In this document: positions 8,262-16,145 of the stretch, piece after piece
How positions within the stretch are numbered: position 1 is the stretch's first letter
Layout: each line of letters starts with the position of its first letter
NCBI RefSeq assembly: GCF_014863545.1
Contig: NZ_CP062260.1
Span: 5,411,501 to 5,475,500 of the forward strand
DNA: 64,000 nucleotides
DNA from: Paenibacillus sp. JNUCC32
GTDB taxonomy: Bacteria; Bacillota; Bacilli; Paenibacillales; Paenibacillaceae
Direction of reading: 5' to 3'
Notes under the pieces: model-generated
What the model saw: only the letters and a program-made list of their open reading frames with translations
What the model was told of the DNA's origin: nothing
Databases searched by the model: none
Made by a program: the position numbers and the translations under genes

Positions 8262-8566
8262 AGTGGATTTTCGAAGCGGTCCTAATTTGTATACTTTGCT
8301 TTTTTTGCAGCAGCAGCATATTGGGTCGACAGGCATTCCAAGCATATCCCGGCCACGTGCCGTGCGCACAGGGAGTAGTTTCGCACGATGTATGAATGCC
8401 TGATATCCGGTACACCGAGTGCCTGCGCTCCTATGCTATACTGAGCTTGAACGAACGCTAATCGAGGTGATATAGAATGCTGGAACGTTCTATGGAGAAT
8501 GTAATGGAATCCGAACAGGAAAGGGGCTGGTGCGATTAAAATATAAAACGAAACGAGGACGTACAC
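8262..8566. other. 305-bp gap holding a possible leader ORF
   Basis: No terminator is obvious after the fusion gene, so transcription may continue into the hydrolase gene. The right part holds the mini-ORF at 8477-8539. On the minus strand an open frame ending at 8282 encodes a Cys-containing tail (CARHVAGICLECLS), but no start or ribosome binding site was found, so it is not called a gene. Confidence 0.4.
8477..8539 (+). CDS. 20-residue upstream ORF in frame with the hydrolase gene
   Basis: A strong GAGGTGA lies six bases before an ATG that opens a 20-codon ORF ending in TAA at 8537. The hydrolase ATG follows 27 bases later in the same frame. It may be a leader peptide coupling translation to the hydrolase. 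Alternatively, it may be an ancestral N-terminus now cut off by a stop. No homology is recognised. Confidence 0.4.
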   Translation: MLERSMENVMESEQERGWCD

Positions 8567-9421
8567 ATGAATACGCGAGATACGGTAATGAGCGAAGGTT
8601 TTGCATTGAATGTTTCCATTCGCGGAAACGGCAAGCCCATATTGGTGGTGGGAAGCAGCGTTTACTACCCCCGCTTGTTTTCGGAGCAGCTTTATACGTC
8701 ATTTCAATTGATTTTTCTGGACCATCGAGGCTTTGTGGAGCCTCCTCGGACACTGGAACCGGAAGACTATACGCTGAATAAGGTTCTGGATGATATCGAA
8801 AGGGCAAGACAAGCGCTGGGACTGGAGGATTTTATCATATTGGGGCATTCAGGACACGCCTTTATGGCGCTGGCGTATGCCCAAACCTTTCCGGAACGCG
8901 TCAGCAAGGTGATCCTGCTGAATACGGGCCCCTCCAATAGTCCGGAGCGGCGGCAGCAGAGCATCGCTTTTTTCAATGAGGCGGCAAGCCCTGAGCGGAA
9001 ACGGCAGTTCGAAGCGGATATCGCTCTGCTGGAGGAGGATATCCGAATGGAGCCTGAACGGCGGTTTGCTCATATGTGCATTCGGATGGGAGCCCACAGC
9101 TTTTATGATTATGCCTTTGATGCGGCTTGGATGTGGGATGGGGTCTTCACCAGCATGCCCGTCTTGGATCATTTATGGGGAGAAGCCTTCGCGCGGCTGA
9201 ATCTGATCGATTGCCTGGAAGAGGTCGATATCCCCGTCTTCATCGGTCTTGGACGGTACGACTATTTGGTCGGCCCCGTGTCGCTATGGGATGCCGTAGA
9301 CGGCTCGCAAGCAAACGTGAGAAAGGTCGTTTTTGAGCAAAGCGGCCATAATCCGATGTTCGAGGAGCCTGAGCTTTTTAACGCCGTCTTGACGGATTGG
9401 ATTCACGAAACGGATCGCTGA
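8567..9421 (+). CDS. Alpha/beta hydrolase (proline-iminopeptidase-like fold)
   Basis: This 284-aa single-domain hydrolase has a nucleophile elbow GHSGH with Ser95, a probable acid Asp232 in GLGRYDYLVGP, and the base His261 in QSGHNPMFEEP. The early strand phrase FLDHRGF matches the oxyanion region of the family. It has no signal peptide, so it is cytoplasmic. Length and layout fit peptidase S33/esterase relatives. It lies 305 bp downstream of the ArsR-GyrB-like regulator on the same strand with no clear terminator between, so the two may be functionally linked. The substrate cannot be deduced. Confidence 0.85.
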   Translation: MNTRDTVMSEGFALNVSIRGNGKPILVVGSSVYYPRLFSEQLYTSFQLIFLDHRGFVEPPRTLEPEDYTLNKVLDDIERARQALGLEDFIILGHSGHAFMALAYAQTFPERVSKVILLNTGPSNSPERRQQSIAFFNEAASPERKRQFEADIALLEEDIRMEPERRFAHMCIRMGAHSFYDYAFDAAWMWDGVFTSMPVLDHLWGEAFARLNLIDCLEEVDIPVFIGLGRYDYLVGPVSLWDAVDGSQANVRKVVFEQSGHNPMFEEPELFNAVLTDWIHETDR

Positions 9422-9445
9422 TCTTGTAAAAGCTTGAATGAAGAG

Positions 9446-9471
9446 GAGCCCGCGGCATTTCCGCTGGGCTC
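9446..9471 (+). terminator. Likely terminator after the hydrolase gene
   Basis: GAGCCCGCGG pairs with CCGCTGGGCTC around a short loop, about 25 bases after the stop codon. The T tract that follows is poor (GCTTTGTATT). Confidence 0.5.
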
Positions 9472-9565
9472 GCTTTGTATTTACTGGTGCTTCAAGCGGC
9501 GTACTCTCGCTTCATAAGGCTTCAAAGGAGCATCGTCCGATGCTCTACTCGCTCAAAGTCGCTCT

Positions 9566-9862
9566 TTTTTGAGACGGATGCGGACACTGGTTCCGCTATT
9601 TGCTGATATTCGGGTCTCTTTGGTGCCAATAAGCGGGTATGGACCCGCCATTCGCTGATTTTCGTTCCTTTTTGAGTCCATACGGACACTGGTTCCGCTA
9701 TTTACTGATATTCGGGCCTCTTTAGGCCAATAAGCGGATATGGTTCCGCCATTCGCTGATCTTCGTTCCTTTTTGAGTCCATGCGGACACTGGTTCCGCT
9801 AATTGCTGATATTCGGGCCTCTTTGGGGCCAATGCGGACATAGGATCCGTTAATGCAGCTTT
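9566..9862. repeat. Three tandem ~101-bp repeats with an internal ~50-bp half unit
   Basis: The phrase CGGACACTGGTTCCGCT recurs at 9581, 9683 and 9784, giving periods of 102 and 101 bp. Each unit has two related halves of about 50 bp, one with GCGGACACTGGTTCCGC and one with a form like GCGGATATGGTTCCGCC, each followed by ATTnnCTGAT and TTCG. Each half starts with a small inverted pair (GCGGA/TCCGC). The third copy decays after 9850. A short minus-strand open frame through the repeats looks like a by-product. A separate small hairpin lies at 9528-9545 (GAGCATCG/CGATGCTC). Confidence 0.85.
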
Positions 9863-10078
9863 TACACGGTTGAATCCCAGTAAATTTTGAATATAGCGGA
9901 TCTCCTGTCCTCAAATCGCTGCAATATGGCCAAAAACATAGAAATAACGGAACCATTGTCCTCCAAACGTCACAAATCCAGACCCATCCAAACCGCAAAC
10001 CTCCATCACTCACGCGACGTTGCTTCATCAGTTTTCGCCCATTGCCAAAATCCCCCTACTACTCTGCTCCATTGTTTC

Positions 10079-10580
10079 TCGACTCTTGATACTTTGCACC
10101 CCCGATCCCAAACTCTTGTTACTTTGCTTCACCGCACCGCTCCTGGACTCTTGTTACTTAGCTTCCTTGATCCCCGACTCTTGATACTCTGCTTCATCGA
10201 TCCTCGCCTCTTGATACTTTGTTCCTTTGCTTCCTCAATCCTGGACTCTTGTTCCTTTGCTCCCTCGATCCCCGACTCTCGATACTTTGCTCCATCGATT
10301 CCCGACCTTGATACTTTGCTCCATCGATTCCCGACGTGATACTCTGCTTCATCGATCCTCGCCTCTTGATACTTTGTTCCTTTGCTCCCTCGATCCCCGA
10401 CTCTCGATACTTTGTTTCCTCGATCCTCGACTCTTGTTACTTTACTTCTCGATCCTCGACTCTCAATTCTTTACTTTGTTCCGTCTATCCTCGACTCCCG
10501 ATACTCTGCTTCCTCATTCCTCGACTCTTGATACTTTCCTTCCTGACTCCGCGACTCTCGATCCCTAGACCCCTTGATCT
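10079..10580. repeat. Degenerate ~30-bp minisatellite, about 16 copies
   Basis: About 500 bp are made of variants of a 30-bp unit such as CTCCCTCGATCCCCGACTCT followed by CGATACTTTG. Some units are shortened to 27-28 bp, and two carry an extra GTTCCTTTG making about 38 bp. The plus strand is strongly pyrimidine-rich. Because 30 is a multiple of three, open frames with a decapeptide period run through it, but unit-length changes break the frame and there is no ribosome binding site, so it is judged non-coding. It sits between the convergent hydrolase and metG genes. Confidence 0.85.
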
Positions 10581-10690
10581 CTACACACCTCGCAGGGTCC
10601 TGGCACGAATACGAATTTCATCATGACCACGATAGCTCCCACCCTCCTGCTGGATCTGACCCGCTGGATGGGCAGCGGAGAGTTCCCCCA

Positions 10691-12331
10691 TTAAAGGGAC
10701 AGCTCCCTCAGCCGATGGCTCTCCTCCTCAATCCGGCTTGGATCGATGCGCTCAAACAACAGCTCCACCCCATGAATCGGCCTGTCGGCCGGAACGTGGC
10801 ACCACTTCCACGCAGGCGGCTCCAGCGAGAGAAAGTCCCGGATCCTATCGCAAGAGAACGGAATGAACGGCTGCAGCAGGTTTGCCAGATTGGCCATAAT
10901 CAGAATGCAGGTGTACAGCGTGGTCCCGCAGGCGGCTCGATCCTCCTTGACCTGAATCCACGGCTTCCGTTCATCGAAATATTTGTTAGCCTGGCGCACC
11001 ACGCTGAAAATCAACTCCAACGATTCTTTCAGTCGACCCTCCTCAATAAGCGCCCCGGCCTGTCGGTACAGTTCCTCCACCCGGCCCTGCCACTCATCGG
11101 ATATGCTGCCCTCAGGCACTTTCCCGTCAAACGATTTGTTCGCAAACACCAGGGTCCGGTTGACCAAATTCCCGAACGCGCCAAGCAGCTCGCCGTTATG
11201 GCTGTGAATGAACTCCCTCCAGGAGAAATCCGCATCCCGCTTCTCGGGACCGTTCGCAAGGAGGAAATAACGAACCGAGTCCGGCTGATACCGGCTTAAC
11301 AAATCCGGCACCCATATGGCCCAATTGCGACTGGTCGAGAATTTCTTCCCTTCCAGTGTCATGTATTCGCAAGAAATGATCCGATCCGGTTGATGCAAAT
11401 CCCCGGCTCCCTTAAGAAGCGCAGGCCAGATCAACGTATGAAACGGGATATTGTCCTTTCCATGAACATAGTAGGCGGTCACCTCGCCCGGCCCCTTGCG
11501 CCAAAAGGGCTCCCAATCGCCGCCCGTCTCCGCGGCCCACTGCTTGCTGGCGGACAAGTAGCCGCTGACCGCTTCAATCCAAACATAGATTTTCTTATCC
11601 TCGAAGCCCGGAACCGGGACGTCCACGCCCCAGGTCAGATCCCGCGTAGCCGCCCGATCCTGAAGTCCTTCCTCCAAGTATCTTCGGGTCATGTGCACGG
11701 CATTATCCCGCCAGCCTTGGGCGTTGCTCAAATCATCCGCCAGCTCAGCTTGGAAATGCGACAACGATACATAAAAATGCTCGGTGGGCCGCTCCACCGG
11801 CGGGTTCCCGCAAATTTTGCAGGTCCTGTTCGTCAGATCGGACGGATCAAGCATCGTGGAACAGGCATCGCATTGATCCCCGCGGGCCCTGCTCCCGCAT
11901 ACGGGGCAATCTCCTTCCACATAACGATCCGGCAGAAACCGCCGATCGGTTTCGCAATACGTTTGCAGCACGGTTTTACGGTACAGATGGCCGTTGTCCA
12001 GCAGCTTCAGGAACAGCTCCTGTACCACGCCATGGTGAAACGCCTGATCGGTTCGCGTGTATAAATCGTAAGAGAAACCCAGCTGTGCAAAGCACTCCGC
12101 AAACTCCGCATGGTACCGATCGGCAATATCCCCCGGCGTCACGCCCTCTTGAATCGCTTGCACCGCCACCGGCGTGCCGTGGCAATCGCTGCCGGATACG
12201 TACAGGACACGATCGCCCTTCGCGCGGAAATAACGCGCCAACACGTCGCCGGGCAGGAGACTGGCAAGCCGCCCCAAATGTAAAGATCCGTTGGCATAAG
12301 GCCAGGCACCGCCGATAAAAATGTTCGTCAT
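10691..12331 (-). CDS. metG: Methionyl-tRNA synthetase
   Basis: This class I synthetase of 546 aa charges tRNA-Met in the cytoplasm. The HIGH signature appears as HLGR (residues 18-21, [11 protein letters not shown]), and the KMSKS loop as KFSTS before [12 protein letters not shown] zinc-knuckle insertion of the two-site type carries four CxxC pairs (CPVCGS, CDACS, CKICG and neighbours). The C-terminal helical anticodon domain is present, but there is no tRNA-binding EMAP-like extension. The start at 12331 follows AAGGAGG by nine bases; an ATG three codons earlier touches the ribosome binding site. Expression is controlled by the T-box leader immediately upstream. The form with two zinc sites differs from the B. 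subtilis-type enzyme, so the genome may hold a second MetRS. Confidence 0.92.
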   Translation of the reverse strand: MTNIFIGGAWPYANGSLHLGRLASLLPGDVLARYFRAKGDRVLYVSGSDCHGTPVAVQAIQEGVTPGDIADRYHAEFAECFAQLGFSYDLYTRTDQAFHHGVVQELFLKLLDNGHLYRKTVLQTYCETDRRFLPDRYVEGDCPVCGSRARGDQCDACSTMLDPSDLTNRTCKICGNPPVERPTEHFYVSLSHFQAELADDLSNAQGWRDNAVHMTRRYLEEGLQDRAATRDLTWGVDVPVPGFEDKKIYVWIEAVSGYLSASKQWAAETGGDWEPFWRKGPGEVTAYYVHGKDNIPFHTLIWPALLKGAGDLHQPDRIISCEYMTLEGKKFSTSRNWAIWVPDLLSRYQPDSVRYFLLANGPEKRDADFSWREFIHSHNGELLGAFGNLVNRTLVFANKSFDGKVPEGSISDEWQGRVEELYRQAGALIEEGRLKESLELIFSVVRQANKYFDERKPWIQVKEDRAACGTTLYTCILIMANLANLLQPFIPFSCDRIRDFLSLEPPAWKWCHVPADRPIHGVELLFERIDPSRIEEESHRLRELSL

Positions 12332-12357
12332 GTCGTTCATCCTCCTTTTTTATGGAC

Positions 12358-12667
12358 AACAAAAAAAGCCCTCATCCCAAAGGGACGAGAGCTTACGGCT
12401 CACGTGGTACCACCCAATTTCATTCATGCCTTGCGGCATTCACCTCTTCGGGTACGACGCCAATATATCGCGTGTATACCCTAGCACGGTAACGGGTGCG
12501 GGTTCCGGCACAGCCTACAACCCCAAGCAGGGTTTCGGTGCACAGCTCAGAGGCCATATTCCCGAGGCTCCTTCTTTACCCCTTTTCACCTGCCGGGGCT
12601 CTCTGTTCAAAGACGCTGCCAAGGTACTCTTTCTCTTCATTGCTTTTGTCTCGCGTTATTCAAGTTA
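12358..12667 (-). ncRNA. T-box riboswitch leader, Met specifier
   Basis: Read on the minus strand, the leader contains AGAGAAAGAGTACC and ACAGAGAGCC features of stem I, then a specifier loop GGAATATGGCCTCTGAG in which the codon ATG (12557-12555) specifies methionine. The canonical T-box GGGTGGTACCACG follows (about 12415-12402). It ends in a terminator stem AGCTCTCGTCCC / GGGATGAGGGCT with seven T residues (12392-12361). Uncharged tRNA-Met should stabilise the antiterminator and switch on metG. Confidence 0.93.
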
Positions 12668-12673
12668 CTGGAA

Positions 12674-12703
12674 ATCATACTCGAATTTCACGGAAGAAGT
12701 CAA
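12674..12703 (-). promoter_or_regulatory. Promoter of the T-box metG transcript
   Basis: TTGACT (12703-12698) and TATGAT (12679-12674) are 18 bases apart on the minus strand, just before the T-box leader. The -35 box overlaps the last codons and stop of the sigma-like gene. Confidence 0.65.
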
Positions 12704-13020
12704 GGGGACGAATGCGCAGCTTTTCTTGCTCTTTCCCGGCCGTCCCGTATCGCTCCCAGCTTCTTGCCCAGCATCATTTTAAGCTTCTTGCGGGCTCTGC
12801 TCATGCGGTTCCGGACATTTTCGGGCTCAATCTGCAGCACCTCCGCAATTTCTAAGGTGTTGAAATCCTCGTAATAGTACAAATACATCGGTTGTCTTAA
12901 GGTTTCGGGCAGCCTAAGCACGGCAGACAACAGCTCGTCATGGTTTTCTTCGCTGTACATTATCGATTCAGGCACCTGTACGGCGCACTCGCTTAAACGA
13001 TTCTCAGCCAAAAGATCCAT
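12700..13020 (-). CDS. Sigma-70 region 4-only protein (truncated ECF sigma factor)
   Basis: This 106-aa protein matches region 4 of ECF sigma factors. Residues about 25-90 read LLSAVLRLPETLRQPMYLYY, then TLEIAEVLQIEPENVRNRMSRARKKLK, the -35-recognition helix-turn-helix. Region 2, which binds core polymerase and melts the -10, is missing; full ECF factors are about 160-200 aa. It has its own AAGGAG about nine bases before the ATG, so it may be an expressed split factor or DNA-binding modulator rather than debris. It follows the 58-aa gene by 56 bp, and both probably come from the ArsR-controlled promoter at 13.3 kb. Confidence 0.7.
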   Translation of the reverse strand: MDLLAENRLSECAVQVPESIMYSEENHDELLSAVLRLPETLRQPMYLYYYEDFNTLEIAEVLQIEPENVRNRMSRARKKLKMMLGKKLGAIRDGRERARKAAHSSP

Positions 13021-13076
13021 TCATTTCAACTCCTTTTTCCCGTAGATGGATATGGATCGGTTCTTCCTTGTGCCCG

Positions 13077-13253
13077 TTAGTTCAAATTACGGGCTCTTTT
13101 CTTGACCGGCTGAAATTGCCTTCTCTTCGTTGGGAAGAAGCGTGCCAACAAACGTACCCGATCATGCGTATATTTCCAGGCCTCTCCGGCCTCTCGATCC
13201 AACTCCGCCTGCTGCTGCTTGATCAGAGATTCCACAACGAACCAATTGGTCAT
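13077..13253 (-). CDS. Small basic protein of unknown function, 58 aa
   Basis: A short gene beginning MTNWFVVESLIKQQQ and ending KKRARNLN, with GAGGAGTG seven bases before the ATG. The N-terminal half is predicted helical (QQQAELDREAGEAW), and the C-terminal third is rich in Arg and Lys. It shows no resemblance to sigma region 2. It is the first gene of a probable two-gene unit with the region-4 sigma-like gene and starts next to the AGTTCA operators shared with the divergent regulator. I do not recognise a family. Confidence 0.6.
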   Translation of the reverse strand: MTNWFVVESLIKQQQAELDREAGEAWKYTHDRVRLLARFFPTKRRQFQPVKKRARNLN

Positions 13254-13280
13254 ATCCAGTCACTCCTCTTCCCTCGCTCG

Positions 13281-13344
13281 TTAGTTCATATTTTTTTGAA
13301 CTAAATATTTAAGTTCAATTATATATGAACTAATAAAAAGTTCA
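13281..13344. promoter_or_regulatory. Two dyad operators plus a half-site in a divergent promoter region
   Basis: TTAGTTCA-N8-TGAACTAA (13281-13304) and AGTTCA-N8-TGAACT (13312-13331) have identical half-sites and spacers, with centres 29 bp apart, about three helical turns. A third AGTTCA half-site lies at 13339. They occupy the gap between the 58-aa gene and the ArsR-type regulator and are most likely bound by that regulator. Confidence 0.75.
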
Positions 13345-13406
13345 ATATTTATTTTCCTTGGGATGTGGTATCATAAAAATGGAATAATGAGTGCTTGGAG
13401 GAGAGG

Positions 13407-14330
13407 ATGATCATGACTCATATCAGAGTTGACTATTCGCCTGTTCACGAGCTGGTAACCAGCTTGTTCACATATGCAGATAATAAAAACCAAATGCATG
13501 ATCTAGGGAATAAATGGAGGAAGGAAATTCAGAAGAATCTGCCCGCGTCTTTTACGGATAAGCTGGAAGAGCTGGACCTGTGCGAGATCGTTGCTTATCT
13601 GCACCTGGTTATCGTAGACAGCCCGAAAAAAGACAACATCGAGCGTTTTCTTGCCTGGTTTGCCGATTTAGGAGAAGGGCAATTGTACGAAATCCTAGCG
13701 CCTTATCTAGAAGGCGGATTTCCGATGGGGCTGAAAACATTCCGCGATCAGAGCCTTGAGATCATGACGGAGTGGCACCGGGCCTATACGATCTTGCCTG
13801 AGATTCACGACCTGCTGGGGCGTTCCGCCGCCCGCATGGAGCAGCGGAGCCGGGAGCTTTCCTGTATTGATCTGATCGATGAGGCAACGAACGGGATCGT
13901 GCTCGATCTTGAAGACGAATATAGCGCCATTCTTCTCATCCCTACTTATCACATCAAGCCGTTAAACCGGATGGACGAAGTGGGCAATCAACAGCTCATT
14001 ATCAGTTATGCCGTAGACGATGAGCAGCAGGACGAGGATACGCCGACCAACCAGCTGCTGCGCATGACCAAGGGATTGGCTGACGAGAAGAGGCTCGTGC
14101 TGCTGCACATTCTCGCTGACGGCCCCGTCACGTTTACGGAGCTGCAGCAGAAGACCGGACTTTCGAAGAGTAACCTGCACTACCACCTTTCCTTGCTTAA
14201 AACCGCGGGTCTTTTGCGCATGCACTTCAAAATGCCGAATGAACGATATAAATACAGCGCAAGACCGGAATCCTTCACTCAGCTCAAGTCTTTCCTGGAG
14301 TCTTACGTGTTCGGTCTGACAAAAGAATAA
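13407..14330 (+). CDS. ArsR-type regulator with an N-terminal helical domain
   Basis: This protein of about 307 aa has its winged helix-turn-helix at the C-terminal end (about residues 220-290: MTKGLADEKRLVLLHILADG, then TGLSKSNLHYHLSLLKTAGLL). The preceding 200 residues (VHELVTSLFTYADNKNQMHDLG) form a mostly helical domain, as in DUF5937-type ArsR proteins that are two to three times longer than plain ArsR. GGAGGAGAGG lies directly before ATG codons at 13407 and 13413; either may start. Divergent dyads at 13281-13331 point to autoregulation and control of the 58-aa and sigma-like genes. The signal sensed is unknown. Confidence 0.8.
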   Translation: MIMTHIRVDYSPVHELVTSLFTYADNKNQMHDLGNKWRKEIQKNLPASFTDKLEELDLCEIVAYLHLVIVDSPKKDNIERFLAWFADLGEGQLYEILAPYLEGGFPMGLKTFRDQSLEIMTEWHRAYTILPEIHDLLGRSAARMEQRSRELSCIDLIDEATNGIVLDLEDEYSAILLIPTYHIKPLNRMDEVGNQQLIISYAVDDEQQDEDTPTNQLLRMTKGLADEKRLVLLHILADGPVTFTELQQKTGLSKSNLHYHLSLLKTAGLLRMHFKMPNERYKYSARPESFTQLKSFLESYVFGLTKE

Positions 14331-14687
14331 GCGTAACGTACTTTCCCGCACGATTTCGGGAACACAGCGACAGTCATGCAAGAACTACACGCAAAGAGGC
14401 TTCCCTCTTTAGGAAGCCGGTACAGGATGTAAGGCGAAATGGCGAGTATCAAATAGCCTGCCGCATTAATAAAAACATCGATCGATATCCCCGGAAGGCA
14501 GTCCGTATACCGGAACGGAGCGTTGTCTTGCGAGATCAGGACCATAAGCTCTAGAGGTTTATACGTTCCGTTCTCTAACGAAAAAAAGAAAAAGGCCTGG
14601 AACCATCGTTCCAGGCTTTTTATCATTCAGTTATAGAGGTCGCAGCTTTCAATCAGTTGCTGTTATAGAGGCCACCGCAGCCTCCAA
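14331..14687. other. 357-bp gap with hairpins, no convincing gene
   Basis: It holds a small hairpin GGCTTCC/GGAAGCC near 14400, a terminator at 14588-14622 and part of a tandem duplication. A minus-strand open frame (about 14303-14626) contains a hydrophobic stretch (INAAGYLILAISPYILYRLP), but it runs into the neighbouring gene and has no clear ribosome binding site. Confidence 0.45.
14588..14622. terminator. Bidirectional terminator between the ArsR-type gene and the GH30 gene
   Basis: The stem GCCTGGAAC / GTTCCAGGC has A runs on the left and T runs on the right, giving terminators in both directions for the convergent units. Confidence 0.75.
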
Positions 14688-14696
14688 TCAGTTGCT
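14631..14696. repeat. Tandem duplication (~33 bp) spanning the GH30 stop codon
   Basis: Copies TTATAGAGG...CAATCAGTTGCT at 14631-14661 and 14663-14696 differ by a few substitutions and three extra bases. The second copy contains the GH30 stop codon, so the first is a copy of the gene end placed just downstream. Confidence 0.75.
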
Positions 14697-16034
14697 CTCC
14701 ATCTTGACTGTCAGCGCGCTCTTGGCCGGCATTTCCAGCTGCAACGCCTCTTCCCCGCGCAGCTGGATCGCCACGCTCTCCGAAGCCTCGCTGTCGTTGA
14801 ACAACACGACGGCAATCGAGCCGTCCGTGTTCTTGAAGGCTACCGAACGGATGAACTCATGGCTGGTAGATGCCACACGCCGCGCTTTGGGACGGATCAC
14901 CTTGCTAAAGTGCGCCAGCGCGTAGTAGTCCAGCGTATAGGTAAGCTCCTTCGTCTGCTGATTCACCGTCACGATGCCGCGGCAGGTGCTTTTGCCAAAG
15001 CCCGGCACGGTAGGTCCGTTCTTCTCGTCCAGTGCCATATTCCACAGCACGTAAGATTTACTGTGATTGCGGAGAATCTCGATTCCGGTCCGCATCACAT
15101 TGGAGAAGGCTTGCTCAAACGGCGGAATCCACTCCCCGCCCGATCCTTCCGTAAAATGAACCTCTTTCCCCGGGAATGCCTCGAAGACTTCCGATTGGGC
15201 CGACGGCTTGCCGCCGTACCAGTGCCAGGCAACCCCATCCACCGCGTCGGCCGCTTGCTCAAATACGGTCAGCGGGTAGTCCGGCTTGTCCCAGTTATGG
15301 TCATAACAGAGAATCTTCGTACCGATGCCGTTCTTTACGAATTGCGGCTTCAGATGGTTCTTGATGAAATCGCTCTGTGCCTCGGGCAGCATGATCATGC
15401 CGGGGTAATGTCCCGGCGAGTATAATGCCTCGTTCTGCGGCGTGACGGCATAAATCGGCAGCCCGTTGGCTTCATACCCCTGGATGTAACGCACAAAGTA
15501 ATCAGCATATACCGAATAGTATTCCGGCTTCAGCTCTCCGCCGATCATCGACCCGCTCGTCTTCATCCAGCCGGGCGGGCTCCACGGGGAACCCATCAGC
15601 TTGACATCCGGGTTCAAGCTGAGCGCTTCCTTCAGGAGAGGAATGATATCTTTCTCGTCATGCGCAATGGAGAACTGCTCCAGCTCTACATCCGTCTGGC
15701 CCTCAGGCATATCATTGTAGCTGTAGAAGTCACGCGCGTAATCCGATGCTCCCATCGGCTGGCGGAGTACGGATAACCCGATCCCTTCGTTTGGATCGAA
15801 CAGCTGCGTCATGAGCTCGGAACGCTGCTTCGTCTCCAGCACCTGATGGATCAAATAAGCAGCGGAGTCCGTGAAGGACGCGCCGAAGCCGTCCATCTCC
15901 TGAAACGTCTGCTCCTCATCGATGACAACCTTATGCTTCGCTGCACCCGTAGTTACGGGCATCAGCTGCGCCTTGTCTTTCTTCACGAATAATTCTTCTT
16001 CACCGTTTGATTGGTAGATGGTGATGTTCAGCAT
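14688..16034 (-). CDS. Glycoside hydrolase family 30 (glucosylceramidase/beta-glucanase type)
   Basis: This 448-aa enzyme has the GH30 pattern. QEMDGFGASFTDSAAYL lies near residues 45-62, a (beta/alpha)8 barrel with SPWSPPGWMKT follows, the acid/base Glu is in TPQNEALYSP and the nucleophile Glu in HFTEGSGGEW. A C-terminal beta-sandwich (SVAFKNTDGSIAVVLFNDSE) completes the fold. There is no signal peptide, so it acts inside the cell on imported oligosaccharides. GGAGG precedes the ATG by eight bases. It is the last gene of the operon with two permeases and a binding protein, separated from the latter by a weak internal terminator. Likely substrates are beta-1,6- or beta-linked glucosides; the exact one is not determined. 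Confidence 0.9.
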   Translation of the reverse strand: MLNITIYQSNGEEELFVKKDKAQLMPVTTGAAKHKVVIDEEQTFQEMDGFGASFTDSAAYLIHQVLETKQRSELMTQLFDPNEGIGLSVLRQPMGASDYARDFYSYNDMPEGQTDVELEQFSIAHDEKDIIPLLKEALSLNPDVKLMGSPWSPPGWMKTSGSMIGGELKPEYYSVYADYFVRYIQGYEANGLPIYAVTPQNEALYSPGHYPGMIMLPEAQSDFIKNHLKPQFVKNGIGTKILCYDHNWDKPDYPLTVFEQAADAVDGVAWHWYGGKPSAQSEVFEAFPGKEVHFTEGSGGEWIPPFEQAFSNVMRTGIEILRNHSKSYVLWNMALDEKNGPTVPGFGKSTCRGIVTVNQQTKELTYTLDYYALAHFSKVIRPKARRVASTSHEFIRSVAFKNTDGSIAVVLFNDSEASESVAIQLRGEEALQLEMPAKSALTVKMESN

Positions 16035-16089
16035 GTTGTTTCCCTCCAGGTTTCTTGTGTCTTCCTACCCATGGCCTACCGAAGATAAC

Positions 16090-16123
16090 TTGGAAAGAGC
16101 CCCTCTCCTGTCAAGAAAGGGGC
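16090..16123 (-). terminator. Weak intra-operon terminator/attenuator
   Basis: On the minus strand GCCCCTTTC pairs with GAGAGGGGC and is followed by TCTTTCC. It lies between the binding-protein and GH30 genes and could reduce GH30 expression relative to the transporter. Confidence 0.45.
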
Positions 16124-16145
16124 CCCTCCATCCATTAACGCAAAC

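Noticed and set aside
9702..10028. Minus-strand 108-codon frame through the 101-bp repeats
   Set aside because: Its sequence is just the translated repeat and it lacks a ribosome binding site.
9566..10580. CRISPR array
   Set aside because: The repeats are contiguous, degenerate and lack unique spacers of constant length; no cas genes are present.
9887..10626. Open frames with a decapeptide period in the minisatellite
   Set aside because: They come from a 30-bp repeat being a multiple of three; frames break at 27- and 38-bp units and no initiation signal is present.
14303..14626. Minus-strand frame with a hydrophobic stretch after the GH30 gene
   Set aside because: It overlaps the convergent ArsR-type gene and a terminator, with no ribosome binding site; at most a remnant.
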